Source: an uncultured Caldilineaceae bacterium | Lineage (GTDB): Bacteria > Chloroflexota > Anaerolineae > Caldilineales > Caldilineaceae | Direction: 5' to 3' | Assembly (NCBI GenBank): GCA_951813625.1 | Contig: CATOTS010000016.1 | Span: 1 to 64,000 of the forward strand | Length of the DNA stretch: 64,000 nucleotides | Shown here: positions 46,601 through 54,172 of the stretch, in pieces | How positions within the stretch are numbered: the stretch's first letter is position 1 | Layout: the number at the start of each line of letters is the position of its first letter | Notes under the pieces: generated by a model | Told to the model about the DNA's origin: nothing | Database searches by the model: none | Seen by the model: only the letters and a program-made list of their open reading frames with translations | Made by a program: the position numbers and the translations under genes

Positions 46601-46782
46601 GGGTTGACGGCGTGTTCGGGCACGAGGGTCCAGCCGGCCTGGCGGGCGCAGTGCTGGAGGAGGTCCTGGAAGGCGGCGCGGACGGCGGTCTCGTGGGTGA
46701 CGCCGAGGTTGGCGAACTGGTCGAGGGCGGCGTAGTAGGACTTGATTGGTTTGTGGGTGGATTTGAGGTTGAGGGTGGGCAT
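43669..46782 (-). CDS. Single-chain type IIG / type ISP-like restriction-modification enzyme
   Basis: A 1037-aa fusion. The N-terminal PD-(D/E)XK nuclease reads IVDGALIDDFRLTHGYWEAK (Asp76, Glu85-x-Lys87). A helical connector leads to the N6-adenine methylase with IIDPFVGTGNFIVRM and NPPY (449-452). The C-terminal ~550 residues include target recognition and the block EWVIDQYRVKTDKRSG. The SF2 helicase of true type ISP enzymes is absent, so it acts as a helicase-free type IIG-like protein. Codons ~461-812 are markedly less GC-rich than both flanks, consistent with exchange of the recognition module. The start has no clear Shine-Dalgarno. Confidence 0.9.
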   Translation of the reverse strand: MPTLNLKSTHKPIKSYYAALDQFANLGVTHETAVRAAFQDLLQHCARQAGWTLVPEHAVNPRRGRRIIVDGALIDDFRLTHGYWEAKDIHDDLPAEVERKFAAGYPRDNILFQTPQRAILWQNGRMLLDNDLTDPARLIETLQAFFAYRPQEYAAWEEAVAQFKDRVADIGQGLAGLIQQERKSNQLFTTAFAAFLEKCRQSINPNLSEAAVEEMLIQHLLTERLFRTVFNRPAFTRRNVIAFEIENVIDALTSHAFSRDEFLGKLDRFYAAIERTAATISDFSQKQHFLNTVYEQFFQGFSVKVADTHGIVYTPQPIVDFMVRSVAAILEREFGRSLADEGVHIIDPFVGTGNFIVRMMREIPRTALERKYKEELHCNEVMLLPYYIAGMNIEHEYYDATGVYEPFAGICLVDTFDLAEDRQLPLFAPENTQRVESQKKTPMFVVIGNPPYNVGQVNENDNNKNRKYPTIDKRVQETYVKESTATLKNKLSDPYVKAIRWASDRIGEEGVVAFVTNGSFLDGVSFDGMRKCLAEDFDTIYALDLGGNVRKNPKLSGTTHNVFGIQVSVSINCLVKRKDKAGSQALIHYARVDEFWRKEEKYRYLDEKEEYGRIDWKRMTPDKKHTWLTEGQRAEYESFVPLGSKEAKAEKSEAEDVVFHLYSNGVKTNRDGWTYNFAPNALTENMERMIDFYNEQVFKWERQPTRPANIDDFVVNDDEKIKWSSTLKQKLKSGQMAEFSEEKIRLSLYRPFVQSNLFFDRVMNDRVLAFPFIFPIPETEMENRVIVVPGAGGRASYWCFCTGMIPNLTLTSLDSSQCFPFYAYDEDGTNRRENITDWALDRFRAHYRDDTITKWDIFHYVYGLLHHPTYRDRYQANLKRELPRIPFAPDFRAFASAGARLAHIHVHYEEQPQYPLAQLETPDAPLDWRVEKMRLSKNKTQLTYNRFLTLDGIPAEAFNYRLGNRSALEWVIDQYRVKTDKRSGIVNDPNRPDDPQYILRLLAKVISVSLETVKIVEGLPKLGIEKADPAADATRFS

Positions 46783-46871
46783 GGGTTGAGTGGGTCTGAA
46801 AAGGAAGTCGCCGAGTCAGCCGTAGTATAATACATTCGGCCCTGATCAATACATAGATTTGCGTCTGTCCA

Positions 46872-47046
46872 CTGTAAGCGATGCAGGGCGGACGCTTGGG
46901 GTTGCAAGGTATGCCCAGTACCCTTTGTTGATTTCAGGCTCTCTACGGGCTTCCTGGGCGGGAAAATTTGTTCCGATTTGGCTGAAAACAGACAAAAAGC
47001 GCCGGATTCGGGCATTTCAGCCTTATCCGGCGCTTTGTCGCGCCTA
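46872..47046 (+). repeat. Partial copy of the long repeat (3' module)
   Basis: Shares the TTTCAGGCTCTCTACGGG, AAATTTGTTC and GGATTCGGGCAT blocks with the ends of the 11283 and 21722 copies. It ends in a perfect GCGCCGGAT/ATCCGGCGC hairpin followed by TTT, which would make a good intrinsic terminator on the plus strand. Confidence 0.7.
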
Positions 47047-47209
47047 GGCGGGCCAGGCGGTTGTTTGCATCCTAGCCTGTAAGGGAGGAACTCTTGACGG
47101 GGCCCGGCTGACCTTCCCTTATCTGCAGGGACAGGGGGTGCACCGCCCGCTGAACGGGGTAGAGGAGCAGCCGGAGGGCGGGCCGGGCCTGCCCGGTTTC
47201 GCGGCCGCA

Positions 47210-47695
47210 CTACCAGACCTCGTGCTGGACCTGGTTGTCGACATCGATGGTGAAGACGTACTGTTTGCCGTCCTGGTAGCAGGTGACGACGCGCAGGAAC
47301 TCGCCGGCCGGGTCGTAGGTGATGGTGACGGGCATGTCGGTCAGCTCGTTTACGAAGGTGGAGAGGACGAATTCCTTGTCGGGCATGCCGACGGGCCAGT
47401 TGGTGAATTCTTTGATGTGGGGGATGACCGGCCCTTCCTGCACGCCGCCGTTGCCGACCAGGTAGAACTTGAGGCCTTCAGCATGGTCGAAGACCCTGAG
47501 TGGGGTGGAGTGGTGCTGCACGAGACCGGAGAGCGGGGGCACTGGGGGTGGACCGAAGACACAGTTATAGCGTTCGCAGTCACCGTGAATGTGACAGTCG
47601 CTGCAGAATTGGTGGTTCTGCGCGGCGGCATCTTCGACGGCGGTTATGAGCAGGATTACGCCGATTGCCACTACAAGGGCGATCAGTCGCTTCAT
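47210..47695 (-). CDS. Secreted protein, paralogue of 61798-62343
   Basis: AGGAG lies 7 bases before the ATG. A signal peptide (ALVVAIGVILLITAVEDAAA) is followed by a His/Cys-rich segment (FCSDCHIHGDCERYNC) that could bind metal or form disulphides, then a beta-rich domain ending DGKQYVFTIDVDNQVQHEVW. The distant paralogue ends NGKPYVFRIDAGNQVEYLDW. Function unknown. Confidence 0.7.
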   Translation of the reverse strand: MKRLIALVVAIGVILLITAVEDAAAQNHQFCSDCHIHGDCERYNCVFGPPPVPPLSGLVQHHSTPLRVFDHAEGLKFYLVGNGGVQEGPVIPHIKEFTNWPVGMPDKEFVLSTFVNELTDMPVTITYDPAGEFLRVVTCYQDGKQYVFTIDVDNQVQHEVW

Positions 47696-48013
47696 GGCAG
47701 GTCTCCTGAGGTTGAGATAATGAGCCGTGTGTATTGGAGACGGCCCCAGGAGAGGGGATGTTCCTCTTGGGGAGCTCGAGCCCGCGCAGATCGACCGTTA
47801 CTGGCTAAATTGACACTATATTGCCATAAGTGATGGGTTGAACGACGCGTTAATAACATAAACAGGGCTGTATAATTTGAGGAGACAGCGACCTGTCAAA
47901 TGAGGGTTATGTGGGAATTGCCTACGTATCAAATGAGATGATTCCGGACCGATGCACCAAGCCTGATGGCTTCTCGCACATTGTTTTGAATCGAGGACAT
48001 AGAGGAGGAGAAG
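47696..48013. other. Divergent intergenic region
   Basis: Holds the promoters of the two divergent small exported-protein genes. I see no repeat and no further gene. Confidence 0.3.
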
Positions 48014-48417
48014 ATGAAACGGATAGTCATTCTGATCGTCATATTCTCACTCACGGCCTGCGTCCCTATTCAACCCGACGATCTGCATGCGCCGGAACCG
48101 AGGCCAAAGGCGGGTTGGCGGAGCTTGCACGCGTCTTTGCGGCTATGGACCAGCAAGACGACTCATCCGAATACCTGGCTCTTCTGCTCGAATTCGAGGC
48201 GTGCATCCTAGAGGCATGGGAGAACGAGGGGAACGAATTTGAGAAGGAGTTTACCGACGAGGAGACTGTGGTCCTGGTCATGCACACCGTGTCAACATTC
48301 ATGATGGGAATTATGTTCCAGCTGGACTATGAACAAGAGGACGGAGTGGAATTCGAGAGACAGCAATATCAGCTCTTGATTTTGTCAGTGGACTTTTGCA
48401 GAGGAGACGTGGACTAA
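48014..48417 (+). pseudogene. Small lipoprotein, paralogue family member 3, frameshifted
   Basis: A GGAGGAG site and the start MKRIVILIVIFSLTACVPIQ match member 1 closely. Near 48095 one base is missing relative to member 1, and the frame continues one register away with GGLAELARVFAAMDQQ and SEYLALLLEFEAC to VDFCRGDVD. The rest is open and nearly identical in style to member 1, so the lesion is recent or a sequence error. Confidence 0.66.
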
Positions 48418-48499
48418 GCCTCGTGGACAAGCCCAGCCAGTCCCCGGCGCGGCCTATCAATACTTCGTCAGAGGCTGCAGTCCCTTTGAAGGGGCCGTG

Positions 48500-48640
48500 G
48501 ACCAGCGGCAGGTACGCCCGAACGATTTTGAGCGCTCTACGGACCCTACAGAACTGAATATTTGTTCTAATTGGATTGAAGGCGGGCAAGACCGACTGAT
48601 TCGGGCATTGCGGCCTGATCCGGCGCTTGGGGGGGTGCGC
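48500..48640 (+). repeat. Partial, degenerate copy of the long repeat (3' module)
   Basis: Contains GAGCGCTCTACGGACC, ATATTTGTTCTAATTGG and GATTCGGGCATTGCGG followed by GATCCGGCGCTT, matching the final ~130 bp of the 11283 and 21722 copies. Confidence 0.6.
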
Positions 48641-48797
48641 CGGCGCAAATTCACGGTGGGAGCATCACAGCTTGTCGTGCCGGCAGACATTCGCGGCACA
48701 CCTCCTCGAGGTGGTTGAAATGCGGCAAACAGTCGAGATGGCAGGTGGTTTTTTCGTTGAAGGACAGATTTTCTTCGTGTAGTCATCACCAGTTAAC

Positions 48798-49346
48798 TTA
48801 CCAAACCTCTTTATCCCCACCTCCAAAACAAACTGAAGCATCGATGACGACGTCCACCGGTTTTCCGCTTGCAATTCCGGAAGCGATGGGTGGGTCCCTT
48901 CCATCACAGCCGGGGCCCATGAAGCTCTGCAGAACGGAGTCAAAGACAAGGTTTTCATTGATGCGCAGGTTGATCCTGCCCGTCCGGCGGCGGCGGCTGT
49001 TCAGAGCTTCGCTTTCGCGTGCCGGTATTGCGGGTTCCTGCCTCTCTCGTTCGAAGAAGAGAGGGCGCAGCGGGCAGGACGCGGGCCCCGACCGGAGACG
49101 CGTATGGCCCGACGATCTCGATTCCGCGGTCCACGGGCAAACTGCCATGATATTGCCACGAAAAAAGTGGCCGGAAGACATATCGATGACATCCCGGGGT
49201 TGTATCATTTCAGAACGGCGGTCTGCAAAGAAAGCTGGACCGCGCACGTGGACCCCATTCGTCGGGCAAAATCGATATCCGCCCCCAGCCAGCTGACGAC
49301 TGCAGCACGTTCCGACCGGCGCCTTCCAGGATGGAGAGAGGTACAT
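48798..49346 (-). pseudogene. Unrecognised, probably decayed secreted-protein gene
   Basis: The 3' part reads coherently (LRINENLVFDSVLQSFMGPG, then ASGKPVDVVIDASVCFGGG), whereas towards the 5' end coherent segments appear in another frame (VPLSILEGAGRNVLQSSAGW). This split suggests one or more frameshifts. No family recognised. Confidence 0.3.
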
Positions 49347-49457
49347 GGTTGAACCGGCCGAAGCTCGTTCGCACGTCAGGGCATGGCTGCTTCATACCGC
49401 ATTCGGGTCGATTGATGGGTGTCCGAGAGAACTGCGAAGCGTGAACGGAGGACGCTC

Positions 49458-49889
49458 ATGACTGCCATGCACTACATGTTTGCCCGGTCGACTGTTACGA
49501 TCGCCGCCCTGTTGGTGGCCGCCTGCCATCCGTTGGCTGTGGAGTCCATCATATCAACCAGTGGTCCGACGCCGTTCTCTGCGCCTGAACGGGAGCCTTT
49601 GCAGGCCGGCCTGTACGACTTTGCCTTCGCCTTCGCGGAATTCGACGGCGACGGGACCGATCCCGAACTTTACGCGGCCGCCATCCTCAAGATCCAGGAC
49701 TGCATGGCGGACGAGCTTTTTGCGGAGACGAGCGAATCGTACACGTCCGGTCAGAAGGCGGCTTTACATTGGATCGGCCTCTCGATGTTGATTGGCCAGC
49801 ACGCAAGCGAAGACTCAGAGGAGCCAGGGGCCCCTCATCTCCTGAGCCTGCTGACAGAGCTGCAGGAATACTGTATGGCCGACCCGTAG
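49458..49889 (+). CDS. Small lipoprotein, paralogue family member 4 (divergent)
   Basis: GGAGG lies 6 bases before the ATG at 49458. The lipobox is VAAC (residues about 17-20). The mature region keeps the family pattern of DPELYAAAILKIQDC and a late Cys (LTELQEYC). It is more diverged than members 1-3 and lacks the VPIQP sequence after the lipobox. Confidence 0.62.
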   Translation: MTAMHYMFARSTVTIAALLVAACHPLAVESIISTSGPTPFSAPEREPLQAGLYDFAFAFAEFDGDGTDPELYAAAILKIQDCMADELFAETSESYTSGQKAALHWIGLSMLIGQHASEDSEEPGAPHLLSLLTELQEYCMADP

Positions 49890-50127
49890 GAGAGTGCGCG
49901 GCGCGGCGGGCCTGACGTGTAAAGTTGCTCGCGGGCGCGAGCGGGCGTGGGGTCATATCCGACAGAGCCGGGCGCTTTTGCGGCGCCGGCGAGCAGCTGG
50001 CATGTCGTTGTGTCGATCCTGACGGGAGGAGCGCTTGTCTTTTTGTACTTCGGCTTGACCCGGCGCCTGGCGTGCCCGGGGTGTGTCAGGCCTTTTGTGC
50101 GGGTCGCGAGCGAAGCTGATTGCATAG

Positions 50128-50553
50128 CTAGACGAGATCCCCGTCCAGCTTTATGCCTAGAGCAGACACCACGCCCTTAATTCTGGCAAAGCTTGCAGAA
50201 GCGTAGTCGCTCGCCTCATAGCGCTGAATTTGCTGCTCCTTCAGGCCGAGGCGGTCAGCCAGGCCCCGTTGACTGAGGCCGCTGGCAATGCGCGCCCGGA
50301 TCAAGAGTTTGGGGAGTTGTGAAATGCTCGCCAGTTGCTCAAACGCAAAGTTGCCGGCCTTGAGAGCCTCATACTCCCGGATATCCGCCTCAAGGTCGGA
50401 AAGCTGACTCTGCAGCGCCTCTTTCTGCAGGGTGCGCAAACGCGGGTGGGATTCGGATTGATCTGCCCCGTCGGCATCAAGGTGACGCAGTGCCTCAGAA
50501 AACCGGTCTGCCTGGGCCCTGGTGATGCGATATTGCCTTTCATTCTTGATCAT
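50128..50553 (-). CDS. XRE-type helix-turn-helix protein (antitoxin or regulator)
   Basis: The N-terminal half is a coiled helical region; the C-terminal half is an XRE/Cro HTH (IASGLSQRGLADRLGLKEQQ, IQRYEASDY). This arrangement is common for antitoxin-like partners. It overlaps the upstream nucleotidyltransferase gene by 4 bases (ATGA). It probably binds the inverted repeat at the operon promoter. Confidence 0.8.
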   Translation of the reverse strand: MIKNERQYRITRAQADRFSEALRHLDADGADQSESHPRLRTLQKEALQSQLSDLEADIREYEALKAGNFAFEQLASISQLPKLLIRARIASGLSQRGLADRLGLKEQQIQRYEASDYASASFARIKGVVSALGIKLDGDLV

Positions 50554-50990
50554 GTAAGACTTCCTAGATTCAGGGCTACGATGCCTTTGCGGGCGCCTGT
50601 ACCCTTATCGGTCTGAAAGAAGCTCAAGAAGATACCTTCTCCCAAACCGGCTACTGCGGATGCGGGAAAGAACTCGCCGCCGTACTTAGCCTTCTGCGCG
50701 GCGCGGCCGGCATCGAATGTCAGAAGCACAGGGTCGAGCCGGTCGAGGTCCACGCCCGCTTCCTCCCAGCAGGCGTCGAAGTCGCCGGGTTCCGACTTGG
50801 AGGAGACGAAGCTGCCGTCGACGTACGCCGTAAGACAGCCGGCGCTCTGCAGGTTCTCCAAAGCGGCTCGCAGTCCAACGAGCAGCCGGCGGCGCCAGCG
50901 TGTTGTGCCGAACCGGTCATAGAGTTCACTCCAGGTGGCCTGGTGGACACCTGGGGGCAGGTTGCCGCCGGGCTCGAATTCCGGCGCCAC
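50550..50990 (-). CDS. DUF6932-like nucleotidyltransferase-fold protein
   Basis: YVDGSFVSSKSEPGDFDACW gives the GS-x(n)-D-x-D signature of minimal nucleotidyltransferases; KYGGEFFPA and the ending GARKGIVALNLGSL fit the DUF6932 family. The GTG start at 50990 coincides with the predicted transcription start, giving a leaderless message. Paired with an XRE protein, it is a plausible toxin-antitoxin-type module, with the nucleotidyltransferase as effector. This function is inferred. Confidence 0.73.
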   Translation of the reverse strand: MAPEFEPGGNLPPGVHQATWSELYDRFGTTRWRRRLLVGLRAALENLQSAGCLTAYVDGSFVSSKSEPGDFDACWEEAGVDLDRLDPVLLTFDAGRAAQKAKYGGEFFPASAVAGLGEGIFLSFFQTDKGTGARKGIVALNLGSLT

Positions 50991-51025
50991 AACACAACTA
51001 TAACATTGTGTTGTTAGGTGAGCAA
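50990..51025 (-). promoter_or_regulatory. Leaderless promoter with operator palindrome
   Basis: On the minus strand TTGCTC (51020-51025) and TATAGT (50997-51002) are separated by 17 bases, and the GTG start lies 7 bases past the -10 element, where transcription should begin. A perfect inverted repeat CAACACAA/TTGTGTTG (50990-50997 and 51006-51013) overlaps the -10 region, as expected for repression by the XRE protein. Confidence 0.6.
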
Positions 51026-51376
51026 GTGGAGTTGGACGGCTGCCGTGCGAGACGACGGCGGCAGTTGGACAGGTTGATCGGACCGGCTCGCGCGGCGCCT
51101 GGCCTGGGCATTGCGCACGCGGGTGTCTTCCTGCGGTACAGTTGTTCCAGGCGATGGCGTGAACTCAGGTGAGTCGGGCTCCGCGAGCGCTTGGTATCGG
51201 GCGGCTGTTGTGGTACGTTTGTGGCCTACATAAGTGCGCGTTAAACGAAATTAGCGCGCTTTTAGGAATCAAGAGCAAATTCAACGTCGCGGCAGCGGCA
51301 GCGGCCCGGAGCGAGCGCACGATCAGGCGACGGCGGGCGCGGCCATGGACCACAGGACGGAATTGGCTAGATCGAC

Positions 51377-51583
51377 GTGCGGGAGCGCACCGAGGCCGAG
51401 CACGACTGGCTGACAGTCCGCGTTTACGACAGAGCCGCGGCCGGCCGCGCGGTCGTTCTGCGCTGCGCCCGCTGCGATGGCTGGTTGCGCATGCTGGTCC
51501 GGGCGGACGGCGAAGTGAAGCTCCTCTACAGCGATCCCGACCCGATGCCCGCCGCCTGCAGCCGCGCCCGTCGGCAAAAATGA
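51377..51583 (+). CDS. Small Cys protein of the DPDP family, copy 1
   Basis: GTG start. HDWLTVRVYD, a CARC pair and YSDPDPMPAAC form a pattern shared with 51741-51995 and 58387-58665: His/Trp start, C-x2-C or C-x-x-x-C, a Gly-Asp-Gly-x turn, then DPDP and a final Cys. It looks like a small zinc-ribbon fold. No strong ribosome-binding site is visible. The stretch 51026-51376 upstream holds no other supported gene. Confidence 0.5.
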   Translation: MRERTEAEHDWLTVRVYDRAAAGRAVVLRCARCDGWLRMLVRADGEVKLLYSDPDPMPAACSRARRQK

Positions 51584-51740
51584 CAGCCCTGTAGCCGTAT
51601 CGGGCGCGGCTGGCGACCGGCCGGGACCGCTATGCGGCCTGCGGGCGTTCGGCCAGCCCGACGATACGTTGCGGAGAAGGCGGCCGCCGGAATCCGGGGC
51701 GCGACGCCGGAGCAGGCACAGTTCTCAGCGGAGGAAGTGG

Positions 51741-51995
51741 ATGAAAGGCATGGGCGGCTATTCGCAGCGGGCGGCCGATTCGCACGACTGGACGTTGAAG
51801 CGCGTCCGCGGCGACAGCGAAGTTGAGAGGCGGACCGAGGCGTGCAGGCATCCGAACTGCGCTGCCGTGCGGCAGCGCGTCATCACATTCGCGGACGGCG
51901 AGGTGGTGACCGACATCTTCTACACCGACCCCGACCCTCTGGCATACTGCCCCGGGCCGGCTTCGTACATCGAGGCAATGCGTGACGGAGACTAA
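51741..51995 (+). CDS. Small Cys protein of the DPDP family, copy 2
   Basis: GGAGGAAG precedes the ATG at 51741. The product contains SHDWTLKRVRG, CRHPNC and FYTDPDPLAYC. It is followed after 3 bases by a membrane microprotein and then the integrase, so it belongs to the same transcription unit as the recombinase. Confidence 0.6.
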   Translation: MKGMGGYSQRAADSHDWTLKRVRGDSEVERRTEACRHPNCAAVRQRVITFADGEVVTDIFYTDPDPLAYCPGPASYIEAMRDGD

Positions 51996-51998
51996 GGA

Positions 51999-52151
51999 AT
52001 GGGGCCCCAGGCATGGAGCGGCAGGGGCGGTCTTTCGAACCCGGAAAGGAACGGTGGCGCGGTGGCGATCGGACTGATCCTCTTCGCCGCGGCGCTCGCG
52101 AGCGCGCTCGTCCTCTTCTTCCTCGTAACCCACGCCGCGCGCAGGGATTGA
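51999..52151 (+). CDS. Membrane microprotein, 50 aa, upstream of the integrase
   Basis: The ATG at 51999 is 3 bases after the previous stop, with GGAG upstream. The polar N-terminus is followed by one strong transmembrane helix (IGLILFAAALASALVLFFLV) and a short basic end. The stop is 4 bases before the integrase start, so they are probably co-translated. Confidence 0.45.
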   Translation: MGPQAWSGRGGLSNPERNGGAVAIGLILFAAALASALVLFFLVTHAARRD

Positions 52152-52155
52152 GCGG

Positions 52156-53148
52156 ATGAATGAACAACTGGCAGATAATGGCGCGCCGTCCAACGCGGGC
52201 GAGGCCCTCCTGTTCAACCCGCAGACGGCCGCGCCCGGCCTCGTCAGGCCTCCTGACTTCGAATACTCGACCCGCCTCCAGGCCGCGCTGGAAGCGCTTT
52301 CCCCCAACACGCGCCGCGCCTACGGCAGCGCGCTGGAGGCCTGGGGACGGTGGGCCGCGCTGTTGGGCGTCCACCTGTTCTGCCCGCCTCCGTTCGCGCT
52401 GCGAGCCTATCTACAGGAGCGTGCCACAGCCGGCGCCGGCATCTCGTCGCTGCGCCTGGCGGTGGCCGCGCTGCGCAAGATGCAGACGCTTGCCGGCGTC
52501 GAGCCGACCGCGCACGACCAGGTCGTGACCGATACGATCAGCGGGCTGGCGCGGCAGGCCCCGCCCCCGCGGCAGGCGTTCGCGCTGACAGCGGAGGCGC
52601 TGGCGGTTGTTACTGCGACCGCGTGCCAGCCGCGCGTGGGCCGGGGCGGCCGGCCGGAGTCACCCGGGCAGGCGCGGCGGCGGGGGCTGGTCGACATCGC
52701 GCTGTGCCGGGTGCTGTCGGACGCGGGGCTGCGCCGCTCCGAGGCGGCCGCGCTGGTGTGGGACGACGTGGCGGTCTGGGATGACGGCTCGGGCCGGCTG
52801 ACGGTGGGGCGGTCGAAGACCGACGCCGAAGAGCGCACCGTCTACCTGACGCCAGCCGCGGTGGAGGCTTTGGGGAAGATCCGGCCGGCAGACGGGGGCG
52901 GGGGGACTTCGGTGTTCGGACTGTCCGCGCCCTCGATCGCGCGCCGCATTCGCGCCGCGGCCGCGACGGCTGGCCTGGGCTCGGGCTTTTCGGGCCATTC
53001 GGGCCGCGTGGGCATGGCTAGGCGCATGGCCGCGGCCGGCGCGCCGACGCATGAGATCATGGCGCAGGGACGCTGGAAGACGGCGAGGATGGTGGAGGTC
53101 TACACGCGGGCGGAGGAAGCGGGGCGGGCGGCCAAGTGGCTGGCCTAG
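52156..53148 (+). CDS. Tyrosine recombinase / integrase, 330 aa
   Basis: Catalyses site-specific recombination through a Tyr-DNA intermediate. An N-terminal SAM-like core-binding domain (SPNTRRAYGSALEAWGRWAA) precedes the catalytic domain with Arg193 in SDAGLRRSEAA, His281-x-x-Arg284 in GHSGRVGMA, Trp in AQGRWKTA and the nucleophile Tyr316 in VEVYTRAEE. All key residues are present. It likely mobilises the 50-54.7 kb element. A decayed relative sits at 24251-25069. Confidence 0.9.
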   Translation: MNEQLADNGAPSNAGEALLFNPQTAAPGLVRPPDFEYSTRLQAALEALSPNTRRAYGSALEAWGRWAALLGVHLFCPPPFALRAYLQERATAGAGISSLRLAVAALRKMQTLAGVEPTAHDQVVTDTISGLARQAPPPRQAFALTAEALAVVTATACQPRVGRGGRPESPGQARRRGLVDIALCRVLSDAGLRRSEAAALVWDDVAVWDDGSGRLTVGRSKTDAEERTVYLTPAAVEALGKIRPADGGGGTSVFGLSAPSIARRIRAAAATAGLGSGFSGHSGRVGMARRMAAAGAPTHEIMAQGRWKTARMVEVYTRAEEAGRAAKWLA

Positions 53149-53623
53149 GGCCGCTGTGTCGTCCTGCGAGTGCCCGTTCGTAGGAGAAGCCAGTAACAGT
53201 TTCAATTCCCGCGAGGGGATTCGCGTGCTGTTTTCGTATGTGGACCCCTTCAAAGGGCATGGATCTTGACTGGACACACAGACCGCGGCGCCATCCCCTT
53301 GCGTTCCTCTATCTCCCTAAAATCGCTTGTGTGGCGAACCGGTGTTCTGAATTTGCGGCCTTTCGGCGACCTATGATATGATGAGACCGTCGTAAAAAGA
53401 AGTGCCCCGGCTGCGGTCACAGCCAGGGCAGCCACGGCTAACAAGGATTAGGCCCTTGAGAGCGCAGCCAGCGCAGTATATCCCACGACAGCGAAAAGCA
53501 CACCTCAGCGCCACCCGGCGCCGGTTCAACGCGCGCTCGAAAAGGGCTCGGCAGGGCGAGGCGCGGCCTGGCCTGGCGCGGCAGGGGGCATTCCACAACC
53601 ACCAGGCAGAAAAAGGAGGAAGC
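53149..53623. other. Intergenic region with GGC-rich array
   Basis: No gene is supported. From about 53524 to 53600 it contains a run of GGC-rich near-repeats (GGCAGGGCGAGGCGCGGCC style) just before the HNH gene, echoed on the far side of the next gene. AAGGAGG at 53613-53619 serves the HNH start. Confidence 0.4.
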
Positions 53624-54172
53624 ATGGCACGAGACCCATACGGCGGGAACTTCAAGCTGGCACGAGCGCAGGCCTTCGCCCGATCGGGCGGAACCTGCCA
53701 GCTGTGCGGGAACGCGCAGGCGACCGACGCCCATCACTGGGCGTTCGACGACTACCCGTGCGGCGAGGATGTAACGGCAGACGACCTCGTGGCGCTGTGC
53801 AGTCTGTGCCACGAGGTCGCAACGACATTGCGGCGAACCCTTCGAGCAGGCGGCAACCGGTTCGAGATCGTCCACAACATCACAAGGAGTATAGCATCAT
53901 GCAGAACCGCTTCAGAATTTCCGGCATCAGCGCCCTCCTCATGCACAACGGGGCAGCCGGGCTTGACACCCGAAGCCCTGTCAGCCGTGAGATCGCAGCG
54001 ATCGCGGCCAAGCGCGGCGGAAACAGAACGGAGACCGACGAGGAGCGGCTCCATGAACTCGAGTGCCAACGCTCCCTTTGGCTCGACGCGGGCGGAGCGC
54101 CTGCGATCCCGGCAGCAGCTGTTAGAGCGGCCATCGAAACCGGGGCCAGACGGAGGAAGCAGGGGCCGCTAG
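53624..54172 (+). CDS. Small HNH-like protein (element-encoded)
   Basis: AAGGAGG precedes the ATG. The first ~90 residues contain CQLCG, TDAHHWAFDDYP and LCSLCHEV, a zinc-type HNH fold with His in DAHH. Beyond residue ~92 the open frame overlaps the next gene for 274 bases in another register and loses any domain character, so a stop near 53890 has probably been lost or shifted. The domain is intact; cleavage activity is inferred. Confidence 0.6.
   Translation: MARDPYGGNFKLARAQAFARSGGTCQLCGNAQATDAHHWAFDDYPCGEDVTADDLVALCSLCHEVATTLRRTLRAGGNRFEIVHNITRSIASCRTASEFPASAPSSCTTGQPGLTPEALSAVRSQRSRPSAAETERRPTRSGSMNSSANAPFGSTRAERLRSRQQLLERPSKPGPDGGSRGR

Noticed and set aside
45598..46830. A 410-codon plus-strand frame opposite the type IIG enzyme
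   Set aside because: Composition-driven shadow in the GC-rich part of the enzyme gene; it disappears in the AT-rich part.
49947..50180. Small hydrophobic plus-strand frame (SILTGGALVFLYFGL)
   Set aside because: It has no ribosome-binding site and its 3' end overlaps the well-supported XRE gene on the other strand.
53524..53600. GGC-rich runs considered as a CRISPR array
   Set aside because: Units are short and contiguous, with no unique spacers and no cas1/cas2 nearby.
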